This document shows, piece by piece, positions 51,992 to 61,143 of a DNA stretch of 64,000 nucleotides. The DNA comes from HXMU1420-2 sp034670145 (GTDB lineage: Bacteria; Pseudomonadota; Alphaproteobacteria; Rhodobacterales; Rhodobacteraceae). Below the pieces are notes generated by a model. The model ran no database searches. It had not been told where the DNA came from and saw nothing but the letters and a program-made list of their open reading frames with translations. The first letter of the stretch is position 1, and every line of letters begins with the position of its first letter. The stretch covers positions 62,001 through 126,000 of the forward strand of contig JAXMOA010000004.1 in the NCBI GenBank assembly GCA_034670145.1, written 5' to 3'. Made by a program: the position numbers and the translations under genes.

Positions 51992-53668
51992 TTAAACGAC
52001 CCGGCTGACCACAATGCTGACCTCGGGTTTGCGCCCGATTTCCGTCATCGCCGTGTTGCGCACGATGCGCCGCATTTCTTCTTCCAGCTTGTCGTCATCC
52101 GCCCGGGTCTTGGCCTTGGCGCGGCGCAGGTATTGGTCCAGATCCTCCTCCAGCACCTCGGTCAGCGCGGCCTTTGAATTGCCGATCTCTGGCAGCCCGA
52201 TCAATTCACACCAGGGCTCGCCCAACAGCTCGTGATCTTCGTCCAGGATCACCGATACGGTGACAATCCCGTTCAACGCCATGCGAATCCGGTCCCGCAC
52301 GATCCCGTCCAACGCGCCAATCTTGACCGAGCCATCCAGATAGGTGCGCCCGGTTTCCACATATTCGGCCACTTTCGGTGTCGCACCGGTCAGGTCCAGC
52401 ATCGTGCCGTTCACCGCCAGCGCGCTGGCATAGCCGCGCTCTTCGGCGAGGCGGGCGTGCATTCGCAGATGGCGATGCTCTCCATGCATGGGCACAATGA
52501 TCTTGGGGTGCACGATGTCATGCACCGCCTCCAGATCCGGGCGGTTGGCATGGCCCGAAACGTGATAGCGCCCGCTGTCATCTTCGACCACATCCACGCC
52601 TTTTTCACTCAACTGGTTCATGATGCGGATCACGCCGCTTTCATTGCCCGGAATCGTCTTGGAGGAAAACAGGAACAGGTCGCCCTCTTTCAACTCCAGC
52701 CCCCGGAACTTGCCACGCGCCAATTGCGCACTGGCCGCCCGCCGCTCGCCCTGGCTGCCAGTCACCAGCAGCAACAGGTTTTCACGCGGAATGTGCGAGG
52801 CTTCCTCGGGGCTGATCACCCGGGGGAAATCGGTCAACACGCCGGTCTGCACCGCCGCCTCGACCATGCGCTGCATCGCCCGCCCCATCAGCACCACCGA
52901 TCGTCCGGCCCGTTCCCCGGCCTCGGCCAGCGATTTCAGGCGCGCCACGTTGCTGGCAAAGGTCGTCGCCACAACCATACGCTCGGCCTGGGCCACCAAC
53001 CCTTCGATTTGCGGGCCCACCTCGCTCTCGGAGCGGCCCGGGTGCAGCGAAAACACATTGGTGGAGTCACAGACCAACGCATGCACCCCCTCTGCACAGA
53101 CCGAGGCCCAGAGGTCCACGTCAAACGGTTCCCCCACAACCGGGTTCGGATCCAGTTTGAAATCGCCGCTGTGCACAATACGCCCCGCGGGCGTATCAAT
53201 CACCAGCGCCGAGCTTTCGGGGATCGAGTGGCTGACCGGCAAAAAGCCCACCGTAAATGGCCCCGCCGTCAGCTGCTCGGGCCAGGCCGAGGCCGTGACA
53301 ACCGCATCCTCGGGATGGTCACGTTCGCCCATCTTGCGCCGGGCAATATTCGCGGTAAAGGCGCGCGCATAGACCGGCACATTCAACCGATCCCAAAATT
53401 GCGACACGGCGCCCACATGGTCTTCGTGGGCATGTGTGACAAAAATCGCCTCCAGACGATCCGCCCGTTCGATCAGCCAGGACATATCCGGAAAGATCAG
53501 GTCAACGCCCGGGGACGTCTCCATATCCGGAAAAGTTACACCCAGATCCACAAGGATCAGCCGCTCCTGTCCGGGCGCGCCATATCCGTAGACATAGGCA
53601 TTCATGCCAATCTCGCCGGCGCCGCCCAATGGCAGGTAAATCAGTCTGTCAGTCTTACCAGAGCTCAT
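51992..53668 (-). CDS. rnj: Ribonuclease J
   Basis: A 558-residue metallo-beta-lactamase/beta-CASP ribonuclease with 5'-exo and endo activities, acting in mRNA decay and rRNA maturation. The two-zinc motif HAHEDH (residues 79-84) is present, with PLGGAGEIGMN at 13-23, VSHSIPES, VTGSQGE and the late MHGEHRHL. It is the last gene of the nuo-birA-coaX-rnj run. Its start overlaps the coaX stop by 4 bp, so the two are translationally coupled. Confidence 0.95.
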   Translation of the reverse strand: MSSGKTDRLIYLPLGGAGEIGMNAYVYGYGAPGQERLILVDLGVTFPDMETSPGVDLIFPDMSWLIERADRLEAIFVTHAHEDHVGAVSQFWDRLNVPVYARAFTANIARRKMGERDHPEDAVVTASAWPEQLTAGPFTVGFLPVSHSIPESSALVIDTPAGRIVHSGDFKLDPNPVVGEPFDVDLWASVCAEGVHALVCDSTNVFSLHPGRSESEVGPQIEGLVAQAERMVVATTFASNVARLKSLAEAGERAGRSVVLMGRAMQRMVEAAVQTGVLTDFPRVISPEEASHIPRENLLLLVTGSQGERRAASAQLARGKFRGLELKEGDLFLFSSKTIPGNESGVIRIMNQLSEKGVDVVEDDSGRYHVSGHANRPDLEAVHDIVHPKIIVPMHGEHRHLRMHARLAEERGYASALAVNGTMLDLTGATPKVAEYVETGRTYLDGSVKIGALDGIVRDRIRMALNGIVTVSVILDEDHELLGEPWCELIGLPEIGNSKAALTEVLEEDLDQYLRRAKAKTRADDDKLEEEMRRIVRNTAMTEIGRKPEVSIVVSRVV

Positions 53669-54444
53669 ATCTGCCCATTTTCCTTATTATATTTATGAAT
53701 CACGGTTAAACCGTGCATTGTCAGGTCATCTTCGATCGTATCGAACAGCTCGCCGCCCTGCTCAAACAAGGGCGCCAGCCCGCCGGTTCCGATAACCCGC
53801 ATCGGTGCCCCATATTCGGCCCGAATCCTGGCTGTGATGCCTTCGATCAGACCCGTATAGCCCCAGAACACGCCAGATTGAATGCATCCGACCGTATTCG
53901 TTCCAATCACGCGCTCTGGTTGCGAAATGTCCACATGCGGCAAGGCCGCCGCGCCCGCGTGCAGCGCCTCCAGGCTCAGGTTCACGCCCGGCGCAATCAC
54001 GCCCCCCACATAGGCCCCATCCTGCGCCACCACGTCAAAATTGGTCGCAGTGCCAAAGTCGACGACAACCACATTGCCGCCATGCCGGTCATAGGCCCCC
54101 GCCGCATTGGCCAGCCGGTCCGGCCCGGGCACCGTGCCCCCATCCACCCGGGGCGGCACCGGCAACAAACAATCCGGCTTGCCCACCACCATCGGGCGAC
54201 AGCCAAAGAAGCGATCCGCAAACACCCGCAGATTGAACACAACCCGCGGCACCGTGGACGAGATGATGACATCCTTGATGTCCGCCTGAATGCCGTAGTG
54301 TTCAATCAGCGTCTTGAACCAGGTGAAATAGGCATCCGCCGTGCGCGCATGATGGGTCGAGGTCCGCAGCGTACATAAAAAGGACTCTCCGTCCCAGATC
54401 GAGAACACCGTATTCGTATTGCCACAATCAATTGCCAACAGCAT
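53665..54444 (-). CDS. coaX: Type III pantothenate kinase
   Basis: A 259-residue CoaX, which phosphorylates pantothenate in the first step of CoA synthesis. Visible motifs are DCGNTNTVFS (residues 5-14), the PGPDRLANAAGA segment and the DFGTATNFD catalytic site near residue 127. ATG 54444 fits the family start MLLAIDCGNTN; the longer frame from 54531 is not used. It overlaps rnj by 4 bp and follows birA by 13 bp. Both birA and coaX serve cofactor metabolism. Confidence 0.94.
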   Translation of the reverse strand: MLLAIDCGNTNTVFSIWDGESFLCTLRTSTHHARTADAYFTWFKTLIEHYGIQADIKDVIISSTVPRVVFNLRVFADRFFGCRPMVVGKPDCLLPVPPRVDGGTVPGPDRLANAAGAYDRHGGNVVVVDFGTATNFDVVAQDGAYVGGVIAPGVNLSLEALHAGAAALPHVDISQPERVIGTNTVGCIQSGVFWGYTGLIEGITARIRAEYGAPMRVIGTGGLAPLFEQGGELFDTIEDDLTMHGLTVIHKYNKENGQI

Positions 54445-54457
54445 GGCAGCCTCCCCC

Positions 54458-55225
54458 TCAGAAAAAGATATCCGCCGCCGGGATTCCCACCTGCCCGGAT
54501 GCGGTCCGCAACACCAGATTGCCCTGCGCATCCAATGTCTCGAAAGTGCCGGTCGTTTCGGATTTGCCGGTGCGCGCGGTGATCACCTCTCCCAAACGCG
54601 CGGCCCGCGCCAGCCAGGCCTCGCGGATGGGGGCAAAACCATAGGTCGTAAACTGGGCCTCATAGCGGGCATAGGCGGCCGCCAGATGGCTCAGGAACAC
54701 CTCGGGCGAGACTTCGGCCCCGGTTTCCGACAACAGCGATACGGGCGAAACGGCACGGGTCTCCAGACCGGATTGATCCGGCACGGATCTCAGGTTCACC
54801 CCGATGCCAATCGACAGATATTGCAACCCGGCGCCCTGCCCCGCGCTCTCCAACAGGATCCCGCTCAACTTGCCGCCGTTCAGCAGCACGTCATTGGGCC
54901 ACTTCAGCGTCAGACCATCGCTGCGGCCCGTCACAGCCACACAGGCCTCAAACACCGCCAGCGCCGCCACAAAGCTGCGCAGCACCGCCTGCTCGGCCGG
55001 TTCCGCCGGACGCAGCACCAATGTCGCCGCAAAATTGCCAACCGGGTCGCGCCAGGCCCGCCCGCGCCGCCCGCGCCCGGCCGTCTGCCGCAACGCCAGA
55101 ATCCACTCCGGCCCCGCCAGTTCCGGCGCAATCCGCGCCGCTTCGCTCAACGTGCTGTCAACCTCGGCCAATACCCGGCAGCCATAGCCATGCGGCCATT
55201 CTGCTGCCTGCACTTCATTGGTCAA
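54458..55225 (-). CDS. birA: Biotin--[acetyl-CoA carboxylase] ligase
   Basis: A 255-residue biotin protein ligase that attaches biotin to the carboxylase carrier protein. The adenylate loop GRGRRGR lies near residue 50, KWPNDVLL near 109 and SIGIGVNL near 137. It lacks the N-terminal helix-turn-helix of the bifunctional E. coli BirA, so it is not expected to be a repressor. It follows nuoN by a 99-bp gap, the usual position in this group. Confidence 0.93.
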   Translation of the reverse strand: MTNEVQAAEWPHGYGCRVLAEVDSTLSEAARIAPELAGPEWILALRQTAGRGRRGRAWRDPVGNFAATLVLRPAEPAEQAVLRSFVAALAVFEACVAVTGRSDGLTLKWPNDVLLNGGKLSGILLESAGQGAGLQYLSIGIGVNLRSVPDQSGLETRAVSPVSLLSETGAEVSPEVFLSHLAAAYARYEAQFTTYGFAPIREAWLARAARLGEVITARTGKSETTGTFETLDAQGNLVLRTASGQVGIPAADIFF

Positions 55226-55324
55226 ATCGCGCCCTCCCCACAGGTGCCCTCGTCACCGACAGCACCCCGGAAACGCCAGCGGTTCCCGGTTGGACAATTG
55301 ATGGATCGCGCGACGCTTAACAGA

Positions 55325-56761
55325 TCACTTGACCAGAACAGCCGCCGCCGCTGCTGCTGCGCCTTCGACACCGAACATATTGATGATGCCAACCACCATG
55401 ATCACAGCCGAAGCCATCAACAGCCCCCACAGCACAGGCGGATTGGAACGGTCCAACGCCTCGCGCTCTTCACCGAAATACATGTAATAGACGATCCGCA
55501 GATAATAAAACGCCCCGATGACCGACGCCACAACGCCCGCCACCGCCAGCCAGGCCAACCCGCCCTCATAGGCAGCGCGCAACACATAAAGCTTGCCGAA
55601 AAAGCCCAGCATCGGCGGCACACCAGCCAAAGAGAACAACAACACCAGCATCGCCAGCGCCTTGCCCGGTTCGGCCTTGGAATACATATGCAACGAGTCG
55701 ATATCCAACACCGGCTGGCCGTCACGCTCCAACATCAGGATAAAGGCAAAGGTGCCGACATTCATGGTCACATAGATCGCCATGTAGATCAGCATCGCCT
55801 GCACGCCCAGCTCGCTGCCCGAGGCCAGCCCCATCAGCGCATATCCCATATGCGCGATCGAGGAATAGGCCATCAGCCGCTTGATGTTACGCTGGCCGAT
55901 CGCAGCCACCGCCCCCAGGAACATGGACAAAAGCGAAAGACAGGCGATGATCTGCGACCAATCCCCGATTGCATCCCCAAAGGCGTCAAACAACACCCGC
56001 GCGAACAAGGCCATCGCAGCCATTTTCGGCGCCGTGGCAAAGAACGCAGTAACCGGCGTGGGCGAGCCTTCGTAGACGTCCGGCGTCCACATGTGGAACG
56101 GCACAGCCGACACTTTGAAGGCCAGGCCCGCCACCAGGAAGACGATGCCAAACAACAGACCCAAGGACACATGGCCCTCGTGCGCGGTCTGGATGATCCC
56201 CGAGAACAGGGTTGTCCCCGAATACCCGTAAACCAGCGACGCACCATACAGCAGCAAACCAGACGACAGCGCGCCCAGCACAAAATACTTCAACCCAGCC
56301 TCGGTCGATTTGGCACTGTCACGCCGCAGCGATGCCACCACGTAGAGAGCCAGCGATTGCAGCTCCAGCCCCATGTACAGCAGGATCAGATCACCCGCGC
56401 TCACCATCACCATCATGCCAACAGCCGCCAGGGCCACCAGCACAGGGTATTCAAAGCGCAACAGATCCCGGCGCGTCATGTATTCCTGGCTCATCACCAG
56501 CACACAGGCGGCCGAAATCAGGATCACCACCTTGGCAAACCGCGAAAAGCCGTCATCGACGAACATGCCGTTAAAGGCCACATTTGTCCCACCGCCCGCA
56601 GCGGCAATCCAGATGCCCAGCACCACCATCACAGCAGCCGTGGTCCAGACCAGCGCGGGCGCCAGCCTGTCCTTGCCCAGATAGGCCGACCCCACCAATG
56701 TGACCAGCGCAAACAGCGCCAGGACAATTTCTGGCAAGATGATGTTCAGATCGGATCCCAT
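55325..56761 (-). CDS. nuoN: NADH-quinone oxidoreductase subunit N
   Basis: A 478-residue antiporter-like membrane subunit of respiratory complex I with about 14 transmembrane helices. Typical marks are QEYMTRRDLLRFEYPVLVAL, VPFHMWTPDVYEGSPTPVTAFFAT and RLMAYSSIAHMGYALMG. It is the last nuo gene here, 12 bp after nuoM. Long plus-strand readings across it are antisense shadows. Confidence 0.96.
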   Translation of the reverse strand: MGSDLNIILPEIVLALFALVTLVGSAYLGKDRLAPALVWTTAAVMVVLGIWIAAAGGGTNVAFNGMFVDDGFSRFAKVVILISAACVLVMSQEYMTRRDLLRFEYPVLVALAAVGMMVMVSAGDLILLYMGLELQSLALYVVASLRRDSAKSTEAGLKYFVLGALSSGLLLYGASLVYGYSGTTLFSGIIQTAHEGHVSLGLLFGIVFLVAGLAFKVSAVPFHMWTPDVYEGSPTPVTAFFATAPKMAAMALFARVLFDAFGDAIGDWSQIIACLSLLSMFLGAVAAIGQRNIKRLMAYSSIAHMGYALMGLASGSELGVQAMLIYMAIYVTMNVGTFAFILMLERDGQPVLDIDSLHMYSKAEPGKALAMLVLLFSLAGVPPMLGFFGKLYVLRAAYEGGLAWLAVAGVVASVIGAFYYLRIVYYMYFGEEREALDRSNPPVLWGLLMASAVIMVVGIINMFGVEGAAAAAAAVLVK

Positions 56762-56773
56762 GAACCGAGCTCC

Positions 56774-58318
56774 CTAATTCGAGGCATGCTGCGACGCGGC
56801 CTCTGCCGCGGCCAGCGCCGTATCATAATGATCCTTCAATGCCGCTGTCGCAGGCCCGATCACATCGGTCACCAGTGCCGGATATACCCCCAGCAACAGC
56901 GTCATCACGATCAGCGGAGCAAAGATGAACTTCTCTCGCGCTGACATATCCTGAATGGTCTTGAGGCTGCCCTTGATCAGGTCGCCCATGACCACACGAC
57001 GGTACAGCCACAAGGCATAGGCCGCCGAGAAGATCACACCAGAGGTCGCAACCATCGCAACCCAGGTGTTGACCTGGAACGTGCCCATCAATGTCAGGAA
57101 TTCACCGACAAAACCGGATGTCCCCGGCAGGCCGACATTGGCCATGGTGAACAGCATGAACACCAGGGCATAGGCCGGCATCCGGTTGACCAGGCCGCCA
57201 TAGGCGTCAATCTCGCGCGTGTGCATCCGGTCATAGATCACCCCGACGCACAGGAACAAAGCCGCCGAGATAAAGCCGTGGCTGATCATCTGAAAGATAG
57301 CGCCATCCAGACCCTGCTGGTTGGCCGCAAAGATCCCCATGGTGACAAAACCCATATGCGCGACCGAGGAATAGGCGATCAGCTTTTTCATGTCTTCCTG
57401 CACCAGCGCCACCAGCGAGGTATAGACAATCGCAATCGCGCTCATCCACAGCACCAGCGGTGTCATCACCTCGGACCCGACCGGGAACATCGGCAACGAG
57501 AAGCGCAGGAAACCATAGCCACCCATCTTCAACAGGATCGCCGCCAGCACCACAGAGCCCGCCGTCGGCGCCTGAACATGCGCATCCGGCAACCAGGTAT
57601 GCACCGGCCACATCGGCATCTTGACCGCAAAGCTGGCAAAGAAGGCCAGGAACATCAGCGTCTGCATCCCGCCCACGATCTGAATGCCCAGCAAAGAGAA
57701 ACTCTCGTAAGCAAACTCATGGGTCAGCAGCACTTCGATATCCGTCGTGCCCGCCTCCGAGAACATCGCAACCATCGCGACCAGCATCAGGACAGAGCCC
57801 AGGAAGGTATAAAGGAAGAACTTGAAGCTGGCGTAGATCCGGTTCTTGCCGCCCCAGATGCCGATGATCAGGAACATCGGGATCAGACCGGCCTCGAAGA
57901 ACAGGTAGAACAACACCAGATCCAGCGCCATGAACACGCCCAGCATCAGCGTTTCCAGCAGCAGGAAGGCGATCATGTATTCCTTGACCCGCACCGTCAC
58001 ATTCCAGCTGGCCAGAATGGTCAGCGGCATGATGAAGGTGGTCAGCAGCACAAACAGGACACTGATCCCGTCCACACCCATCTTGTACTTCAACCCCAGC
58101 AGCCATTCGCTTTCTTCCACAAACTGGAAGCCGGTGTTGGAGGGATCGAACTGTGTCAGGATCCCCAGCGACACAATAAACGTCACCGTTGTTGTCACCA
58201 GGGCAAAGCGCTTGGCGTTCAACTGGGCCGCCTCGTCTTCTCCCCGCAGGAAGAGGGCCATGATCAGCGCCGCCAGTGCAGGAATGAAACAGACAGCAGA
58301 AAGAAGATAGCTGCTCAT
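56774..58318 (-). CDS. nuoM: NADH-quinone oxidoreductase subunit M
   Basis: A 514-residue antiporter-like subunit of complex I. It has about 14 transmembrane helices and the key residues of the proton path in WLPDAHVQAPTAGSVVLAAILLKMGGYGFLRF and KKLIAYSSVAHMGFVTMG. Its start overlaps the last base of nuoL (58318). Length is normal. Confidence 0.96.
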   Translation of the reverse strand: MSSYLLSAVCFIPALAALIMALFLRGEDEAAQLNAKRFALVTTTVTFIVSLGILTQFDPSNTGFQFVEESEWLLGLKYKMGVDGISVLFVLLTTFIMPLTILASWNVTVRVKEYMIAFLLLETLMLGVFMALDLVLFYLFFEAGLIPMFLIIGIWGGKNRIYASFKFFLYTFLGSVLMLVAMVAMFSEAGTTDIEVLLTHEFAYESFSLLGIQIVGGMQTLMFLAFFASFAVKMPMWPVHTWLPDAHVQAPTAGSVVLAAILLKMGGYGFLRFSLPMFPVGSEVMTPLVLWMSAIAIVYTSLVALVQEDMKKLIAYSSVAHMGFVTMGIFAANQQGLDGAIFQMISHGFISAALFLCVGVIYDRMHTREIDAYGGLVNRMPAYALVFMLFTMANVGLPGTSGFVGEFLTLMGTFQVNTWVAMVATSGVIFSAAYALWLYRRVVMGDLIKGSLKTIQDMSAREKFIFAPLIVMTLLLGVYPALVTDVIGPATAALKDHYDTALAAAEAASQHASN

Positions 58319-60495
58319 CAGTGGGCTCCTCCGCCGATCGTCATCCAGGTGACAAAGGCTGCAATGCCCAGCACCATCCAGAAGGCATAGGTAAAGATGT
58401 AACCGGACTGTGCCCGACCCGCGAGACGGGTGAAGAACGGCACAATGCCCATCGCCACCCCATTCAGGAACCCGTCGATCACCTTGCCGTCACCGACCTT
58501 CCACAACAAACGCCCAAGAGCCTTGGCCGGTTGCACCAGGATCGCGTCGTAAATCTCGTCGAAATACCACTTGTTCTTGAGGAACAGGTACAGCGGCCGC
58601 TGGTTCTCGGCCAGCCGCTTGGGCAGGGATGGATTGACGATGTAGAACATATAGGCCAGCGCCAGCCCCAGGATCATCGCAATGAAAGGCGAAACCTTGA
58701 CCCATTTGGGCGCGGCATGTGCATCGTCCAGCACATGGTTGTCCGGCGCAAAATACAGCGCCCCCTCGCCCGGTTTGCCGACAAAGGCATAGTGATGATC
58801 GCCGCCATGGGCCGCATCCTCACCGTGGTCGTCAGACTTGGCGTGGTCGTCAGTCTTGGCGTGATCGTCAGCCTTGGCATGCTCATCCGCTTTCGCGTGG
58901 TCGTCTGTGCCATGATCCTCTGTGCCGTGACCCTCGCTCTTGGCCGCGCCATGCGCCGACGCTTCGGCAACAGGGATCCCATAGAATTTGCCAACCTTGT
59001 CCGCATGGCCAAAGAACTGACCATACCAGATCATGCCGGCAAACACCGCGCCCAGGCTCAACACACCCAGGGGGATCAACATCACCTTCGGGCTTTCATG
59101 CGCATGTTCATGCGTATGCTTGTCGCCCCGTGGCTTGCCAAAGAACGTCAGGAAGATCAGCCGCCAGGAATAGAAAGAGGTCATCGCCGCCGCAATCACC
59201 AGCGACCAGAACCCGAACATCGACCCGCCCGCCCAGGCGCTCTCGATAATGGCATCCTTGGACAGGAACCCGGCAAACCCGATGGTCGTCAACGGAATCC
59301 CGACCCCGGTGATCGCCAAAGTGCCGATCATCATCGCCCAATAGGTGTAGGGGATCTTTTTGCGCAACCCGCCATAGTTGGTCATGTCCTGCTCGTGATG
59401 CATCGCATGAATGACCGAGCCCGCCCCAAGGAACAAAAGCGCCTTGAAGAACGCATGTGTGAACAGGTGGAACATCGCCGCCGAATACATGCCAACCCCG
59501 GCCGCCACGAACATATAGCCCAGCTGCGAACAGGTCGAATAGGCGATCACCCGCTTGATATCCGTCTGCACCAGACCCACGGTCGCCGCGAAAAACGCCG
59601 TCATCGCGCCGATGGCCGTGATAAAGCCGGTCGCATAAGGCGCGAATTCCATCAGCGGCGACATCCGGCAAACCAGGAACACACCCGCCGTCACCATGGT
59701 CGCCGCATGGATCAGCGCGGACACAGGCGTCGGCCCTTCCATCGCGTCCGGCAACCAGGTGTGCAGGAACAGCTGCGCCGATTTCCCCATCGCCCCGATG
59801 AACAGGAGGAAGGCCAGCACCTCAGCCGCATTCCAGTCCCGCCACAAAAAGGTCAGCTGCGTCTCTGCCAGGGTCGAAACATCCGCAAAGATATCCGAGA
59901 AATTGATGCTGTCCGTCAGGAAGAAAAGCCCGAAGATCCCCAGAGCAAAGCCGAAATCGCCCACCCGGTTGACCACAAACGCCTTGATCGCCGCCGCATT
60001 GGCCGATGGTTTGCGATAATAGAAACCGATCAGCAGATAAGAGGCCACGCCAACCCCTTCCCAGCCAAAGAACATCTGCACCAGATTGTCAGATGTGACC
60101 AGCGCCAGCATCGCAAAGGTAAAGAAGCTGAGATAGGCAAAGAACCGCGGCTTATAGCTTTCGCCTTCTTTCCACTGCGGGTCGTGATCCATGTAGCCAA
60201 AGCTGTAAAGATGCACCAAAGCCGACACCGTGGTCACAACAATCAACATGATCGCGGTCAGACGATCCAGCCGGATCGCCCAGTCCGTGGCCAATGTGCC
60301 GCTTTCGATAAAGCGCATGACCGGGATCTGCTCCAGCGTGCCGTTAAAGCTGAAAAACACGATCCAGCTGAGCAGACAGGCCAGGAACAACAGGCCCGTC
60401 GCCGTCCACTGCGCGGCCGTTTCACCGATGAACCGCCAGCCAAAGCCGCAAATGAGCGCGCCCACCAGCGGGGCAAATAGGATGATGCTTTCCAT
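58318..60495 (-). CDS. nuoL: NADH-quinone oxidoreductase subunit L with His/Asp-rich insert
   Basis: A 725-residue antiporter-like subunit of complex I, somewhat longer than the E. coli protein (613). Conserved regions are FFGWEGVGVASYLLIGF, HTWLPDAMEGPTPVSALIHAATMVTAGVF and KRVIAYSTCSQLGYMF. The C-terminus forms the long lateral helix. The extra length is partly a His/Asp/Ala/Lys-rich loop (about residues 515-570), made of tandem six-residue units. It lies 6 bp downstream of nuoK. Confidence 0.95.
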   Translation of the reverse strand: MESIILFAPLVGALICGFGWRFIGETAAQWTATGLLFLACLLSWIVFFSFNGTLEQIPVMRFIESGTLATDWAIRLDRLTAIMLIVVTTVSALVHLYSFGYMDHDPQWKEGESYKPRFFAYLSFFTFAMLALVTSDNLVQMFFGWEGVGVASYLLIGFYYRKPSANAAAIKAFVVNRVGDFGFALGIFGLFFLTDSINFSDIFADVSTLAETQLTFLWRDWNAAEVLAFLLFIGAMGKSAQLFLHTWLPDAMEGPTPVSALIHAATMVTAGVFLVCRMSPLMEFAPYATGFITAIGAMTAFFAATVGLVQTDIKRVIAYSTCSQLGYMFVAAGVGMYSAAMFHLFTHAFFKALLFLGAGSVIHAMHHEQDMTNYGGLRKKIPYTYWAMMIGTLAITGVGIPLTTIGFAGFLSKDAIIESAWAGGSMFGFWSLVIAAAMTSFYSWRLIFLTFFGKPRGDKHTHEHAHESPKVMLIPLGVLSLGAVFAGMIWYGQFFGHADKVGKFYGIPVAEASAHGAAKSEGHGTEDHGTDDHAKADEHAKADDHAKTDDHAKSDDHGEDAAHGGDHHYAFVGKPGEGALYFAPDNHVLDDAHAAPKWVKVSPFIAMILGLALAYMFYIVNPSLPKRLAENQRPLYLFLKNKWYFDEIYDAILVQPAKALGRLLWKVGDGKVIDGFLNGVAMGIVPFFTRLAGRAQSGYIFTYAFWMVLGIAAFVTWMTIGGGAH
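58825..58902 (-). repeat. 18-bp tandem repeat inside nuoL (HAKxDD units)
   Basis: Four to five in-frame 18-bp units encode HAK[AST]D[DE] repeats flanked by more His, Asp and Gly. The units differ by only a few bases (58825-58842 and 58843-58860 differ at one). The encoded loop could bind divalent metal; that is inference. Confidence 0.85.
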
Positions 60496-60501
60496 GGTGG
60501 A

Positions 60502-60807
60502 TCAGCCCTTCATCACATTGACATCTTCGACGTCAATGGTTCCGCGGTTGCGGAAGAAACAAACAAGAATGGCCAGGCCGATGGCGGCCTCGGCGGCGGC
60601 AACGGTGAGAACGAACAACGTGAACACCTGCCCAACCAGATCCCCCAAAAAGTGAGAGAATGCCACCAGATTGATGTTCACCGCCAAAAGCATGAGTTCG
60701 ATACTCATCAGCAAAATGATGACGTTCTTACGGTTCAGGAAGAGCCCGAAGATGCCGATGACAAACAGCGTCGCCGCCACTGTCAGATAATGTTCAAGTC
60801 CGATCAT
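60502..60807 (-). CDS. nuoK: NADH-quinone oxidoreductase subunit K
   Basis: A 101-residue three-helix membrane subunit of complex I. It begins MIGLEHYLTVAATLFVIG, contains GLFLNRKNVIILLMSIELMLLAVN with the conserved membrane Glu, and ends with VAAAEAAIGLAILVCFFRNRG. Length is exact for the family. It follows a 46-codon small gene with a 70-bp gap. Confidence 0.96.
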   Translation of the reverse strand: MIGLEHYLTVAATLFVIGIFGLFLNRKNVIILLMSIELMLLAVNINLVAFSHFLGDLVGQVFTLFVLTVAAAEAAIGLAILVCFFRNRGTIDVEDVNVMKG

Positions 60808-60877
60808 CTATTGCCGTCCCGTTCTTTCTTGGTACCGGAATTATTCAATTCTACTTCGCCTTCCGCTCTCGACGGTG

Positions 60878-61018
60878 TCAGCCCAACTTTTTTCGTTTTG
60901 CTGTCCAGTCTCTGAGCGCCTTCAAAACAAACACACTCACCGCCATCTTGATCAACCAAAGCGCCGCAAACCCTGCCACGCCAACGGTCGAGAACGTCAT
61001 TTCGAAGAATTTGATCAT
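60878..61018 (-). CDS. Small predicted single-helix membrane protein between nuoJ and nuoK
   Basis: A 46-residue reading, not recognised. After MIKFFEMTF a hydrophobic stretch (about residues 10-34, rich in Val/Ala/Gly/Phe/Leu) is followed by a basic tail (Lys-Arg-Lys-Lys), predicting one transmembrane helix with a cytoplasmic C-terminus. Start ATG at 61018 has AGGTGA about 10 bp upstream; the preceding small gene ends 15 bp upstream. Third codon positions are GC-rich over much of its length. Location inside the nuo operon on the same strand suggests an accessory or supernumerary complex I subunit, but nothing proves expression. Confidence 0.55.
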   Translation of the reverse strand: MIKFFEMTFSTVGVAGFAALWLIKMAVSVFVLKALRDWTAKRKKLG

Positions 61019-61032
61019 GTGTCTGTCACCTG

Positions 61033-61140
61033 TCAGCCCTTCACCCCGGCGTTGTCCGGGTCGTACAGTTTACATCCGCAGAAGAGGTCAGGCACGTCGG
61101 GATCCTTGATAACTGCCAATTTCGATTGCTTGTTTTCCAA
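61033..61140 (-). CDS. Small hypothetical protein with CxC motif between nuoJ and nuoK
   Basis: A 35-residue reading, not recognised. It is charged and soluble, with a central DPDVPDLFCGC segment (Cys21 and Cys23) and a Gly-Lys-rich end. It starts at TTG 61140, four bases after the nuoJ stop, with GGGGAGGGG about 10 bp upstream. An alternative ATG at 61144 reads only 18 codons in another frame. About 70% of its third codon positions are G or C, as in real genes nearby. It could be a small metal-binding or assembly protein, but this is inference. Confidence 0.5.
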   Translation of the reverse strand: MENKQSKLAVIKDPDVPDLFCGCKLYDPDNAGVKG

Positions 61141-61143
61141 ACA

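Noticed and set aside
54419..60480. Very long plus-strand ORFs across nuoN, nuoM and nuoL (389-841 codons)
   Set aside because: They are antisense to well-supported complex I genes and are very rich in His/Arg/Gln, with no domains; they are GC-bias shadows.
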